IMG/VR virus record: IMGVR_UViG_3300030109_000386
Coordinates: 6,700 to 29,554 of that record
Length of the DNA stretch: 22,855 nucleotides
Origin: a virus
Reading direction: 5' to 3' (one strand)
How positions within the stretch are numbered: position 1 is the first letter of the stretch; each line of letters starts with the position of its first letter. Position numbers and translations under genes: made by a program. The notes beneath the pieces were generated by a model that did no database searches, was not told where the DNA came from, and saw nothing but the letters and a program-made list of their open reading frames with translations. Shown in pieces: positions 1 to 7,696 of this stretch.

Positions 1-2391
1 ATTGCCATCATCTGCTCTATACAATAAAACAGATGTTATTCTTCTTGAAATCTTTTTTTGTTCTCCTTCAATAGCTTCTTCTTCTATTTCTATAGGAACT
101 TGTAAACCTTTTGCAAATGCTGTACCACTCTCGTGATAAGTTTTTGGTGAACCTATTAATGCTGACTCTTGAAATCCGTCATATAATAAAGCACATTTGT
201 AAAATACTTTTTTAACAGCACTACCACCTATCCAATCTTTACCTGAATTTTGAGTTACTGTATCTATATTAAACCAAGGACTAGCACTTGCTATATCATT
301 AGCAACTGCACTTGTAGTGCCAACTGTTTGTGGAATCAACTCATCAGTTTCATCACCTATTTTATTTATTAAGTTAACTAATGTAGTAGGTAGTGCAGTA
401 TTGTTAGCAGGTGTAGTTTGTATTTCTCTATCTGATAAAACATACCTATTATCATCTTCTGTAGTAGGTAATGAAGCTTCAGTGCGATTAGTTGGTAAAG
501 TAGCACTATAAGCTGAACTATAACCATCAAACGTAGTATATGCAGTTGCGTTAGCCTGAGGAAACATACTTACATTACTTGTTAATGAAGTACTATCTTT
601 TATAGACCTTACTTTACATACACCTTCTGTTCTAGATAAATAATAAAAACCAACTCTTTGTCCATCGTCAGACTCACCATAACACATTAATTTTTGATTG
701 CTATTCATATTAGCAGTATGAGAAAATAAAGGATATTGAGATGGTTTTGGCATTCCACTAACATTTAAAACTGATATGCTCCAACTTTTTGTATGTCCGG
801 TAGTACCTTCTGATTTCATATGAGCCATCATATGACAAGGATTTCTACCACTACTGTCTCTAGGTATAACATAAGTTACCCAACTAAATTCCCAGTATTT
901 ATATCCATCCCACCAAAAAGGATGTGCTTCAGCACTTTCATATCCACCATAATCATCTTGTGAAGAATCTTCTTGCACTGTAGGGCTTTTTAATTTAACA
1001 GTTATTCCTATTTGTGGATTTTGTCCATTAGAATCATAACCCATAAAAGTTAAACAACTTCTTTGTATTATAACTGGATGATTTTTATAGGGTATTATGT
1101 TAACATTTCCATTGTGGCTATCTAATCTTACCCACATATGAGCACTTACACTTGATTCTCCTTCGTAACTATTTTGTGGAGAAGTAGGTATATAATCACC
1201 AGCTTCTATATTACCACCATCACTTCCAGAAAAATCACTTTCATTATAATTTTTAAATTGTTCTACTTTAAATACATATCCATCTTTAACATTGTTACCA
1301 TCACTTGTATGCCCTGCGGCTAAATACAAATCAAATATATTAGAGTTACTACTAATGTCTTCTATTCTAGGTACAATTAAAAAATCAGAAAATTTTCTCA
1401 AGTCAGTATTACCAGAAGGTGCTTCTAGATTAAAAGATTTTTTAAAGGTTACCACTGTTCCATCATCACTTATTTCATAAGTCTGAAAGAAGTTTACATA
1501 ACCACCATTGATACTTGCCATTAGTATAGCTATACCTGTAGTTTTACCACCAGTTTGAATAAAAGGACAAGTTCTAATTGCTAACGGAGCACCGGGTAGT
1601 TCTCTTCTATAAACTTTATTAGTGTTTCTATTGTAAACATAAAAAGAAGATTCAGTATCATCAACGTCAAACCCTATTGATAAATGAGGAGCGTTTATAC
1701 TACTACCACCACCTTGTAATTGAACTGCGTCTGTAAATACTTTATGTGCAGTAGAAGATATAGAAACTTGTTGATAAGATTTTTCTTGAACTTTTTCAAA
1801 CTCTTCAGCACTAGTAATTCCCCAGTTATTATTTTTAACATAACCTACAACTTGAGATGCTTTGTCTCTACCTAATCCAACAAAAGCTAACTTATTATTT
1901 ACAACATAATCAACATAACCATTTTCTTTAGCAGGTATTGAACTTGTTTGTATTATATTGGGGTCATCTGAATTGTAATTTTCTATATAAGCAGTTTCTC
2001 CTGACCTAGAATTAATAGCAATAAGGTGTTGCTCGTCTTCTTTATCTATTGGAATTAACCTATCAAATGAATTAGATGTATCATTAGGTGCTAATCTATA
2101 GTCAGGTGCTACATCAAATATCCAAGTATCTCCAGCTAAGTAAGTTCCTAAACTATTTCTAGTAAAAGTTACTGACATACCTAATGTTATTAAATATGCT
2201 GTATTAGCACTATGACTAGTAACTGTTGTTTCAGAACTCCAAGCATCTTGACCAGCTTTAGTTTTCCATTTAAAGCTAGTACCACTACTGTTATTTATTT
2301 TAATATAAAATCTAGTAATTTCTGTTCCAGTAAATGTACCTGTTAGTGTACAATACTGTTTGTTATTAGGGCTGGAAGTAGTTATTGCCAT
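1..2391 (-). CDS. Large tail (nozzle-like) structural protein, partial
   Basis: The reading frame opens with ATG at 2391 and stays open for 797 codons to the left edge without a stop, so the C-terminus is missing. The first ~95 residues look like a beta-sandwich seen inside many phage tail proteins: a TFTGTE start, an FYIKI strand, SFKWKT, then MSVTF and GDTWIF near its end. After it come motifs such as RLIPIDKEDEQHLIAINSRSG, which resemble the repeating strands of T7 gp12-type nozzle proteins. There is no signal peptide or membrane segment. The start shares one A with the stop of the 90-residue gene upstream (TAATG) and has no clear Shine-Dalgarno, so translation probably depends on coupling. 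The upstream cistron looks like the missing N-terminus of this protein. The structural role is inferred from composition, size and context; the exact tail position is unproven. Confidence 0.75.
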   Translation of the reverse strand, partial: MAITTSSPNNKQYCTLTGTFTGTEITRFYIKINNSSGTSFKWKTKAGQDAWSSETTVTSHSANTAYLITLGMSVTFTRNSLGTYLAGDTWIFDVAPDYRLAPNDTSNSFDRLIPIDKEDEQHLIAINSRSGETAYIENYNSDDPNIIQTSSIPAKENGYVDYVVNNKLAFVGLGRDKASQVVGYVKNNNWGITSAEEFEKVQEKSYQQVSISSTAHKVFTDAVQLQGGGSSINAPHLSIGFDVDDTESSFYVYNRNTNKVYRRELPGAPLAIRTCPFIQTGGKTTGIAILMASINGGYVNFFQTYEISDDGTVVTFKKSFNLEAPSGNTDLRKFSDFLIVPRIEDISSNSNIFDLYLAAGHTSDGNNVKDGYVFKVEQFKNYNESDFSGSDGGNIEAGDYIPTSPQNSYEGESSVSAHMWVRLDSHNGNVNIIPYKNHPVIIQRSCLTFMGYDSNGQNPQIGITVKLKSPTVQEDSSQDDYGGYESAEAHPFWWDGYKYWEFSWVTYVIPRDSSGRNPCHMMAHMKSEGTTGHTKSWSISVLNVSGMPKPSQYPLFSHTANMNSNQKLMCYGESDDGQRVGFYYLSRTEGVCKVRSIKDSTSLTSNVSMFPQANATAYTTFDGYSSAYSATLPTNRTEASLPTTEDDNRYVLSDREIQTTPANNTALPTTLVNLINKIGDETDELIPQTVGTTSAVANDIASASPWFNIDTVTQNSGKDWIGGSAVKKVFYKCALLYDGFQESALIGSPKTYHESGTAFAKGLQVPIEIEEEAIEGEQKKISRRITSVLLYRADDGN

Positions 2392-2663
2392 TATGCTGAA
2401 CTAGGTGCTGGTGGTGAATAAGCATAGCTAGAACTTTGACTTTGATGCCTAGAACCTTGGTCCCAAGAAGTTAATGTTACGCTGTTTTCAAATCCTGTAG
2501 ATTTTAACGCTTTGTCTTTTTTAATACCAGCAAGTTCCCCGTCTATCGTTGGGTCGATATTAAGTGAATATGATGCGGCATCTGTTGGTATGTCCCTTTC
2601 GTCTTGAGGGTTAGCCATTATACCTGCACTAAAATTCTTTATTTCAAAATTAGACTTTGGCAT
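2391..2663 (-). CDS. Short N-terminal piece of a nozzle-type tail protein
   Basis: 90 residues. Residues 8-48 (IKNFSAGIMANPQDERDIP, later SYSLNID and GELAGIKKDKAL) match the usual opening of podovirus tail-nozzle or stabilisation proteins, in which an NF-x-GG/AG-I start is followed by an N-x-D strand and a Gly-rich turn. Such an opening is normally fused to a protein of several hundred residues. Here it ends after a Ser/Pro-rich tail (SSSYAYSPPAPSSA), and the next cistron starts on the same TAATG. The start at 2663 lies inside the end of the phosphoesterase gene (14-base overlap), with a GGGGGAAAGAG Shine-Dalgarno-like stretch upstream. It could be a separate subunit that assembles with the downstream protein, or the result of a gene split. 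The family assignment is by recall of motif style. Confidence 0.7.
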   Translation of the reverse strand: MPKSNFEIKNFSAGIMANPQDERDIPTDAASYSLNIDPTIDGELAGIKKDKALKSTGFENSVTLTSWDQGSRHQSQSSSYAYSPPAPSSA

Positions 2664-3444
2664 TTATCTCTTTCCCCCATAAGGAAGTTCGCCCGTCAAT
2701 AATATTGACAATATGGACTGTAAAATTTCCATCAGCAAAGTAATCAACAACAGCAAAAGCGTGTGCCCAGTTTGTTTTACGATTACCAAGCCATCCATTA
2801 GCTTCATCTGACATATCCTTTAAACATCCTAGACTCCAAGCACTCTTTGGTCCATCTATATGCGTTACTGAGTGCATCTGTAAATCGTGATGGTGTCCAT
2901 ATATTAAGTTGCAACCTAACTTCATTACGTGATTTCTTGCGTGTGCAACTCCTGAATAATGATTTCCGTGATAGTACCATAGGTTACCTAGCTTTAAGTA
3001 TTTTCCGTTTGGGTAGTATTCAAAACCACGTTGTTTAAGTAACAATGCGTCTGGGACCGTAAGACCTTGTAAATAGGGGTTTTCTTCAGCAAACGAGTTA
3101 AGCCATTGTTCGTGGTTCCCTTCACAGAAATATTTCTCTTTACATCGTACCTTATCAAGGGCTTCATCAATAATATCCATACCCTCATTAACAGCTCCGA
3201 TGTCTTCATATACTCTCGGAAGTTGATACTCCAACGGAGGACGTTTGCGTTTTTTCCATTGCCAGTGTGAAACGCTACTAAATTCTCCAGTATCCCCGAG
3301 GTCAACGTAAAAGTCTGGCTTAATGATGCGAATCGCTTGGCAGACCACATCGACTGCTTCTTTGCTATGTAACGGAAAATGTTTATCTGGCGTAATGATT
3401 CCACGTTTAATTACACCCTTATCTAATTTGGTGGTTGTTGGCAT
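2650..3444 (-). CDS. Calcineurin-like metallophosphoesterase
   Basis: 264 residues from the chosen ATG at 3444, which is preceded by GGAG at a 5-base spacing. A longer frame from 3543 exists but would overlap the zinc-ribbon gene by 121 bases and adds a basic, unconserved-looking stretch. The metallophosphoesterase signature is complete and in order: D20-x-H22 (PDKH), G50-D51 (DLGDTGE), G109-N110-H111-E112 (EGNHEQW), H159 (YYHGNH) and G183-H-H-H186. These residues bind two metal ions and support hydrolysis of a phosphoester. Phage homologues are often found beside structural or lysis genes; the substrate is not known from sequence. It overlaps the zinc-ribbon gene by 22 bases and the next tail gene by 14 bases, so it belongs to the late operon. 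A nucleotide or nucleic-acid substrate is possible; a protein phosphatase cannot be excluded. Confidence 0.85.
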   Translation of the reverse strand: MPTTTKLDKGVIKRGIITPDKHFPLHSKEAVDVVCQAIRIIKPDFYVDLGDTGEFSSVSHWQWKKRKRPPLEYQLPRVYEDIGAVNEGMDIIDEALDKVRCKEKYFCEGNHEQWLNSFAEENPYLQGLTVPDALLLKQRGFEYYPNGKYLKLGNLWYYHGNHYSGVAHARNHVMKLGCNLIYGHHHDLQMHSVTHIDGPKSAWSLGCLKDMSDEANGWLGNRKTNWAHAFAVVDYFADGNFTVHIVNIIDGRTSLWGKEINAKV

Positions 3445-3686
3445 ATAGTCTCCATCCCTTCTAGGTCGATAAATAAGCCTTCGGTTTTCTTTAAATGTTT
3501 TACAGTAGTTCGTTTTGTAAACCTTAACATCTTTTCTCCACATCCATCACATTCCCAAAACAAGGGTCCATTATACGCACAAAGTACTTCTATGCCTGTA
3601 ACATCTTTACATCCACAATAAGGACACTTATCTGGTGCTTTGTTACGCCACCTTTTAGTACCCTTAATATTAAGGTTGTTAAACAT
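3423..3686 (-). CDS. Small zinc-ribbon protein
   Basis: 87 residues from ATG 3686, which lies two bases after the endolysin stop and follows an AGG-containing Shine-Dalgarno. A longer frame from 3725 would run back into the endolysin gene. Two CxxC knuckles, C21-P-Y-C24 and C46-D-G-C49, with a CG after each, form a typical zinc ribbon; a further Cys at position 26 lies close by. The region after residue 50 is basic (KMLRFTKRTTVKHLKK). Proteins of this shape bind zinc and often nucleic acid or a protein partner. In related phages such small zinc-ribbon genes sit beside terminase or phosphoesterase genes, but no specific job can be read here. The C-terminus overlaps the phosphoesterase start by 22 bases, which suggests coupled expression. 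Confidence 0.7.
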   Translation of the reverse strand: MFNNLNIKGTKRWRNKAPDKCPYCGCKDVTGIEVLCAYNGPLFWECDGCGEKMLRFTKRTTVKHLKKTEGLFIDLEGMETICQQPPN

Positions 3687-3688
3687 AT

Positions 3689-4165
3689 CTATACCTGTAA
3701 CGCTCTTCGATACCATCCGAACCAATACTTTTCCAAACTAGGTTTTCTTCCTATTAAGTCTGCATAGTATTTAACTCTGTAACTACGTAACCTATCTGGT
3801 TCTAAACCAGACTTTAAGGCATTGCTAATTGTCTTAGGACCTATACCTCCATCAACTTCAGTCTTGACACCTTTAGCTGTAATAGCTTGTTGTAGTATCT
3901 TAACTGCTCTTGACTTTCCCATATTAACTACCATATCAAAATATATCATACGTAGTTCTTCAGGTACTTTAGACACTTTGGCTTTTAACCAATAGTCTTT
4001 GAAGTATATATCTTCAGCATCTTTTTTAGTTAGTTCCTTAATATTAAGATAGGGATATGCTTTTTTGCTAATGCCCATATTAGTTTCCCCACCCGGGTCA
4101 ACAGGGTCATTAACATATCCCCCTTCGTGTTTAAGGATAATCTTTACTGCATCCTCGAAAGTCAT
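3689..4165 (-). CDS. Endolysin, GH108-type muramidase
   Basis: 158 residues, a normal length for the family. The N-terminal GH108 signature is clear: H13-E14-G-G-Y-V-N-D-P, then DPGGETNMGIS at residues 23-33. E14 is the expected catalytic acid of the N-acetylmuramidase, which cuts the glycan backbone of peptidoglycan at the end of infection. The second half has the peptidoglycan-binding layout common in this family (VDGGIGPKTISNAL near residues 104-117). There is no N-terminal signal peptide, so export should need a holin; several small membrane proteins lie just upstream (4390-4539, 4993-5310, 5322-5612). The ATG directly abuts the TAA of the previous gene. This is one of the safest calls in the window. 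Confidence 0.93.
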   Translation of the reverse strand: MTFEDAVKIILKHEGGYVNDPVDPGGETNMGISKKAYPYLNIKELTKKDAEDIYFKDYWLKAKVSKVPEELRMIYFDMVVNMGKSRAVKILQQAITAKGVKTEVDGGIGPKTISNALKSGLEPDRLRSYRVKYYADLIGRKPSLEKYWFGWYRRALQV

Positions 4166-4390
4166 TTACTTTTTAAACATACCTTCAATAATATCAGTAA
4201 CTACATCAACGCACTTTTCAAAGAAGATTTGTTCTTTATCTTCTGATACGAAAGGTATGTCAATTTTCTTATTGATTGCAGAAGCTATCTTAGAAGCCAT
4301 ATCTTCACTTCCTAGCTCTTCAACCATCTTGTCTTTCATAGCGTCAGCTTGTTTTTCAGCTAACTCTAACATCATCCCTTTTAAATCCAT
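4166..4390 (-). CDS. Small acidic helical protein, unknown
   Basis: 74 residues from ATG 4390. This start shares its A with the TAA of the upstream 49-residue gene and has AAGGAA five bases ahead, so it is preferred over an upstream ATG at 4423 that would lie inside that gene. The product is Met- and acid-rich and probably alpha-helical (MDLKGMMLELAEKQADAMK at the start, DVVTDIIEGMFKK at the end). There is no membrane segment and no recognisable motif. It ends immediately before the endolysin start, so it belongs to the lysis block. It might act as a lysis regulator or be a minor virion protein, but nothing in the sequence decides this. Confidence 0.6.
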   Translation of the reverse strand: MDLKGMMLELAEKQADAMKDKMVEELGSEDMASKIASAINKKIDIPFVSEDKEQIFFEKCVDVVTDIIEGMFKK

Positions 4391-4539
4391 TATGATTCCT
4401 TTATCTTTTTTGTTTTTAACCATAGGTAGTATATGTTAATACAAAACATTAAACACATTAACACTCCAGATATAATGTCCGTATAGTATACCATACCTAA
4501 TCCTGTACTTATTCCACTTACTCTTAAACTATCCATCAT
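4390..4539 (-). CDS. 49-residue single-pass membrane protein, holin candidate
   Basis: A short frame: ATG 4539, stop TAA at 4390-4392. The start overlaps the TGA of the upstream gene as ATGA, and the stop overlaps the downstream start as TAATG. This two-sided coupling is the main evidence that it is real. It encodes a short N-terminal head (MMDSLRVSGISTGLGM), one hydrophobic stretch of about 20 residues (roughly residues 21-41, including SGVLMCLMFCINIYYLW) and a basic tail (KTKKIKES), which predicts an N-out, C-in single-span protein. Two genes downstream is the endolysin. A small pinholin, antiholin or other lysis accessory fits, but no family is recognised. Confidence 0.6.
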   Translation of the reverse strand: MMDSLRVSGISTGLGMVYYTDIISGVLMCLMFCINIYYLWLKTKKIKES

Positions 4540-4685
4540 TTTTTCTTCCGTTTAGGTAACCTTTTAATTTTTCCGTTATGAGTTCTTGCAAATCTATGTG
4601 TAGCAGTTTCCATACTAGGTATTAATGTCCCACTATATTTCTTACCACCAAACATCCAACTTATTAAACCACCTTTTTTAGCCAT
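4536..4685 (-). CDS. 49-residue basic protein, unknown
   Basis: A short frame: ATG 4685, TGA at 4536-4538. GAGGAA lies just upstream of the start, which shares its A with the TAA of the 102-residue gene (TAATG). The product begins MAKKGGLISWMFGGKKYSG and ends in a strongly basic tail (KIKRLPKRKKK). There are no Cys pairs and no membrane span. It could bind nucleic acid or be a minor capsid-internal protein, as small Lys-rich phage proteins often are. Function is not recognised; the call rests on coupling at both ends and on the good ribosome-binding site. Confidence 0.55.
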   Translation of the reverse strand: MAKKGGLISWMFGGKKYSGTLIPSMETATHRFARTHNGKIKRLPKRKKK

Positions 4686-4993
4686 TACTTCCTCAACTTC
4701 TTTGCTTTACTTACAGCACTAGCTTTAGATGAAGAACCACATTTACAGTTCCATTTACGTAATGCTTTATTAATTCTTGAATTTGGGTCTCTAGCTGTTT
4801 TAGCACTAGTAAGTCTTCTTTTCATTCCACACATTCTAGCACAGAATGACTTACGTCTAGCTTTAGCTTTACCCTTTGGGTTCTTTTGTGTTACAGGAGC
4901 TTTTAATGTACCTTTAGAGTAACTAGCTCTGCCTTTTGCATTTAAGCCACCACTAGGTGACTTGCCTTCTTTTCTTGTCCAAGCTTCACTCAT
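4685..4993 (-). CDS. Small basic protein of a marine-phage type
   Basis: 102 residues, about a quarter Lys and Arg. The N-terminus, with WTRKEGKSPSGGLNAKGRAS, has the W-x-R-K-E-G ... GGLN-x-GR pattern of a small basic family that I recall from cyanophages and other marine phages (annotated there as a conserved domain of unknown function). The middle carries SFCARMCGM and the C-terminus SSSKASAVSKAKKLRK. Four Cys (two in CARMC, two in NCKC) could bind a metal. Its start shares an A with the upstream stop. In relatives these proteins lie among structural genes and may be DNA-binding virion components; that role is inference. Confidence 0.7.
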   Translation of the reverse strand: MSEAWTRKEGKSPSGGLNAKGRASYSKGTLKAPVTQKNPKGKAKARRKSFCARMCGMKRRLTSAKTARDPNSRINKALRKWNCKCGSSSKASAVSKAKKLRK

Positions 4994-5310
4994 TAGTGTT
5001 TACCGTTTATCCTACTTAATGAGCCATCTATACGAGACACTTGATTATCTAAATCATTTATCTCTTTTATAACAGCATCAAACTTTCTATCAAGCTTGTC
5101 ATCTGATTGATTCCAACGCCCAATAAGTTTAATGACCATACCTTCCATATTCTCTAATGTCTCAGATTGACCCTTGTTTTCTACTTTTAAATTTTCCAAT
5201 GCTTGAGCCTGTTCAGTAGCACGTTTGTTCATACTGTACACCATATAGACAAACATAGCTCCGACTACGCCAATCATTCCTGCTTCTGAATATACTGCTA
5301 AAAAGTCCAT
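4993..5310 (-). CDS. Membrane-anchored coiled-coil protein, holin-like candidate
   Basis: 105 residues. An N-terminal span at about residues 9-27 (AGMIGVVGAMFVYMVYSM) is followed by a long charged helix with heptad-like spacing (ALENLKVENKGQSETLENME, then KLDRKFDAVIKEINDLDNQV). This span-plus-coiled-coil design matches BhlA-type phage holins and several holin-like proteins. ATG 5310 has GGGGAAAT directly upstream. The stop couples as TAATG to the next gene. The endolysin is four genes downstream. An alternative is an inner-membrane partner of a spanin, but there is no lipobox protein nearby to complete such a pair. Confidence 0.65.
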   Translation of the reverse strand: MDFLAVYSEAGMIGVVGAMFVYMVYSMNKRATEQAQALENLKVENKGQSETLENMEGMVIKLIGRWNQSDDKLDRKFDAVIKEINDLDNQVSRIDGSLSRINGKH

Positions 5311-5321
5311 ATTTCCCCGGA

Positions 5322-5612
5322 TTATTTATTTTTACGCCCCCATTTAAGAGGATTTAGTTCAAGTGATTGTTTATACCATTTCTCAATTTCTTCTATTTCT
5401 GCTTCGTGCTTCGCTTCTAATTTAGTAATTCTTTCTGATAGATGCTCAAGCTCTCTTGCAATATTGCTAAGTTGTGTTTCAATACTAACGTATGTATACA
5501 CAAGCGTACCTGTAAGAACAAGCAACTGAATAAGCCACTTAATATTAAGATGGACGCTAAAGTTATCATCAATTCTGTTAACCTTGTACGACCTCGCAAG
5601 GTCCTCATTCAT
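5322..5612 (-). CDS. Second membrane-anchored coiled-coil protein
   Basis: 96 residues. A polar N-terminus of about 24 residues leads to one span (IKWLIQLLVLTGTLVYTYV, roughly residues 24-42) and then a clear coiled coil (IARELEHLSERITKLEAKHE). It ends with a basic patch, KWGRKNK. The topology is like that of its downstream neighbour, suggesting a holin/antiholin pair or an i-spanin-like protein. The ATG at 5612 overlaps the end of the 56-residue gene by 8 bases. A competing frame from 5608 is shorter and lacks the regular heptads, so it was rejected. Function is inferred from topology and proximity to the lysin. Confidence 0.65.
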   Translation of the reverse strand: MNEDLARSYKVNRIDDNFSVHLNIKWLIQLLVLTGTLVYTYVSIETQLSNIARELEHLSERITKLEAKHEAEIEEIEKWYKQSLELNPLKWGRKNK

Positions 5613-5775
5613 CTTTAGGTATTTCTAAACCTAAGATACCTCTCATAATAGTCCATATTTTTTGCATATCTTCTAGTTTAATATCGCCGTAGCTTTTATT
5701 ATCTATCAAGTCGTGGGCTTCTTTACACTTATCTTCAGTGTCCTTTTTCCACGCTTCTAATTCTGCTTTTAACAT
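5605..5775 (-). CDS. 56-residue charged protein, unknown
   Basis: A short frame: ATG 5775, TGA at 5605-5607. AGGAG sits 5 bases upstream of the ATG, giving one of the better ribosome-binding sites in the window. The start is only seven bases after the stop of the collagen-like gene. The product is charged and helical (MLKAELEAWKKDTEDKCKEA, later KLEDMQKIWTIMRGILGLEI). There is no membrane span. It fills an otherwise empty 170-base gap exactly and overlaps the next gene by 8 bases, as is usual here. The function is unknown; small helical proteins behind fibre genes can be fibre-assembly chaperones, but this is only a possibility. Confidence 0.65.
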   Translation of the reverse strand: MLKAELEAWKKDTEDKCKEAHDLIDNKSYGDIKLEDMQKIWTIMRGILGLEIPKDE

Positions 5776-5782
5776 ATAACTC

Positions 5783-7696
5783 CTATTTAAATCCTGTTAC
5801 TAAACCATTAGTTACATCTATTGATTTTGTTGCCCCTTTACTATTAATAAGGAATGACTGACTTCCAGTAAAACTACCACTACCTGCTGGTCCTGTAGGT
5901 CCCGGTGGTCCCGGTGGTCCGTCTGCTCCTGCTGAACCCGAGGGTCCTGCCGGTCCGGCTGGTCCTGCTGGACCTGCTGGTCCTGCACTTCCAGTACTTC
6001 CTTTAGCTCCTGCACTACCAGTACTACCCGTATCACCTTTTGGACCTGCTGGTCCCGGAGGTCCGGGCGAACCATTACTACCATCTGCACCTGCTGGTCC
6101 AGTTCCACCAGAGGGTCCAGTACTACCTGTATCTCCCTTATCACCTTTTGGTCCAGTGCCACCAGAAGGTCCGGCTGGTCCGGGTGGTCCTTGTGCTCCT
6201 GTAGCACCATCATCTCCATCAGCTCCTGCTGGACCTGTACCACCGGATGGACCCGGAGGTCCTGCTGGACCTTGGCTACCAGTTGAGCCTTTTGCACCTG
6301 TATCTCCTTTAGCTCCAGTAGAGCCAGTAGGTCCCGGAGGACCTGCTACGGTACTAGCGGCACCTGTTGGACCTGTAGGTCCTGCAACAGTACTATCAGC
6401 ACCGGGAGAACCTGTAGGTCCGGCAGGTCCTTGCGAACCTGTACTTCCCTTAGGTCCGGCTGGACCTGTTGCTCCTGTGTCACCTTTAGGTCCTGCTGGT
6501 CCTTGTGAACCAGTGTCCCCTTTGTCGCCTTTAGCTCCATTAGTCCCGTTACTTCCTGCTGGTCCTTGAGCACCAGTTGGTCCAGTCAATCCTGACAACT
6601 GACTTGATGTAAAATCTGAATAAACAAAAGCTGGTCCAGTTGGTCCTGTAGGACCAGTACTTCCAGTAGAACCTTTTGGTCCTGCAACACCTTGTGGACC
6701 TGTAGGTCCTACGGGTCCTGCTACTGTGCTATTTGCACCGGCTGGTCCAGTTGAACCCGTATCCCCTTTTAAACCTGTATCTCCTTTTACGCCCTGTGGT
6801 CCGGTTGGTCCGTCATCACCTTTTGCTCCAGAAGGACCTTGAGAACCTGTATCACCTTTATCACCCTTGGCTCCAGTTGGACCAACAACACCTTGAGGTC
6901 CTTGAATACCTTGAGGACCAGTACTTCCAGTCGGTCCAGTAGGACCTGTATTACCTTTAGCACTTAATACTGACCAATAAGTTGCATTAGGTGGTGTATG
7001 ATTTTTACTAGTTTTTATACAAATGTATGAAGTTCCACTATAAATAACAGCATCATCTACTGTGTAAGTTGTAGCACTACTCCAAGTTCCTTCCCATATT
7101 AAACCTTCTGGACCTACACTTCCGGTAGGACCTGTAGCACCAGTAGGACCAGTCCCTCCTGTAGGACCTGTTGGACCTGCTATTCCTTGAGAACCCGTAC
7201 TACCTTTGACTCCTTGTGGACCTGTTGGACCTACTGCACCAGTGTCCCCAGTATCACCCTTGTCACCTTTAGCACCAGCAGAACCATCTGTACCCGGACT
7301 TCCTGTAGAACCCTTAGGACCTGCTGGACCTTGTGCTCCGGTATCGCCCTTTAATCCTTGTGGTCCTTGAGGACCTTGGGGACCTGCTGGACCCTGAACA
7401 CCAGTAGTGCCTTGAGGACCTGTTGGTCCTGTACTATCCCATTGTTCAGATTCTGCTGTTCCAAAAGCATTAAATAACATTTTATATACGTGATGTACAT
7501 CATCATATAACTTATTAAAATCAACTCTTAACAACTCTACAGCGTCCATTACGTTGTGTGTAATAGGGTCTAGTGTTGAGTCTGACTCCACATCATTAGA
7601 ATCAAATAAGTGTGGCAACCTAGCTTTACTTTTAAGCGTAGCTGGTTTACTTGTTAACTCTCTTAAATTTGCGTCTGATAATCTTTCTTTTGCCAT
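5783..7696 (-). CDS. Collagen-like virion fibre protein
   Basis: 637 residues from ATG 7696, which shares an A with the upstream stop; a 21-residue N-terminal extension from 7759 would lie inside the upstream gene. Residues 1-88 are a mixed globular and helical head ([20 protein letters not shown]), a likely virion-attachment domain. Gly-X-Y triplets run over about 90-198, 248-355 and 372-608. The first break (198-248) is a carbohydrate-binding-like module with W-x-[15 protein letters not shown] and an Ala-Thr-Tyr-Trp end. The second carries FTSSQLSGL. Two GA-x-STVAGP linkers occur later. The C-terminal 30 residues end [13 protein letters not shown]. Collagen-like repeats form triple helices and are common in phage tail fibres. 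By hand count, about 20 Lys and 9 Pro occupy the Y position, the positions hydroxylated in animal collagen. Confidence 0.92.
   Translation of the reverse strand: MAKERLSDANLRELTSKPATLKSKARLPHLFDSNDVESDSTLDPITHNVMDAVELLRVDFNKLYDDVHHVYKMLFNAFGTAESEQWDSTGPTGPQGTTGVQGPAGPQGPQGPQGLKGDTGAQGPAGPKGSTGSPGTDGSAGAKGDKGDTGDTGAVGPTGPQGVKGSTGSQGIAGPTGPTGGTGPTGATGPTGSVGPEGLIWEGTWSSATTYTVDDAVIYSGTSYICIKTSKNHTPPNATYWSVLSAKGNTGPTGPTGSTGPQGIQGPQGVVGPTGAKGDKGDTGSQGPSGAKGDDGPTGPQGVKGDTGLKGDTGSTGPAGANSTVAGPVGPTGPQGVAGPKGSTGSTGPTGPTGPAFVYSDFTSSQLSGLTGPTGAQGPAGSNGTNGAKGDKGDTGSQGPAGPKGDTGATGPAGPKGSTGSQGPAGPTGSPGADSTVAGPTGPTGAASTVAGPPGPTGSTGAKGDTGAKGSTGSQGPAGPPGPSGGTGPAGADGDDGATGAQGPPGPAGPSGGTGPKGDKGDTGSTGPSGGTGPAGADGSNGSPGPPGPAGPKGDTGSTGSAGAKGSTGSAGPAGPAGPAGPAGPSGSAGADGPPGPPGPTGPAGSGSFTGSQSFLINSKGATKSIDVTNGLVTGFK
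5873..7429 (-). repeat. Gly-X-Y coding repeat region
   Basis: Triplets coding Gly-X-Y, mostly [18 protein letters not shown] and GST, are repeated across three blocks. The repeats are degenerate at DNA level (all four Gly codons are used), which limits slippage. On both strands they create long false open frames. Confidence 0.9.
6953..7105 (-). other. Carbohydrate-binding-like module inside the collagen gene
   Basis: It encodes about residues 198-248 of the collagen-like protein. The pattern W-x-GTW, Tyr, DDAV-x-Y-x-G-x-SYI, PPN and YW, ending in KG, matches the small CBM5/12-like module often set between collagen repeats in phage and bacterial proteins. It may bind host glycans. The assignment is from motif pattern only. 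Confidence 0.6.

Noticed and set aside
2994-3404. 136-residue minus-strand frame inside the phosphoesterase gene
   Set aside because: It is a shadow in another frame. The overlapping gene has a full catalytic signature.
3445-3543. Longer start of the metallophosphoesterase at 3543
   Set aside because: It would increase the overlap with the zinc-ribbon gene to 121 bases; ATG 3444 has a GGAG site and begins just before the catalytic core.
5417-5608. 63-residue frame starting MRTLRGRTR with a hydrophobic stretch
   Set aside because: Although it overlaps the upstream stop as ATGA, the competing frame is longer, has span plus coiled-coil structure and fills the space up to the next gene.
5818-6569. 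Long open frames opposite and alongside the collagen gene (for example 5818-6297 minus, 6156-6569 plus, 6346-6573 minus)
   Set aside because: The Gly-X-Y codon pattern removes stops in other frames. The products are low-complexity and lack ribosome sites.
5873-7429. Repeat array that could be mistaken for a CRISPR
   Set aside because: The repetition is at codon level with 9-base periodicity and no constant repeat with unique spacers. It codes Gly-X-Y.
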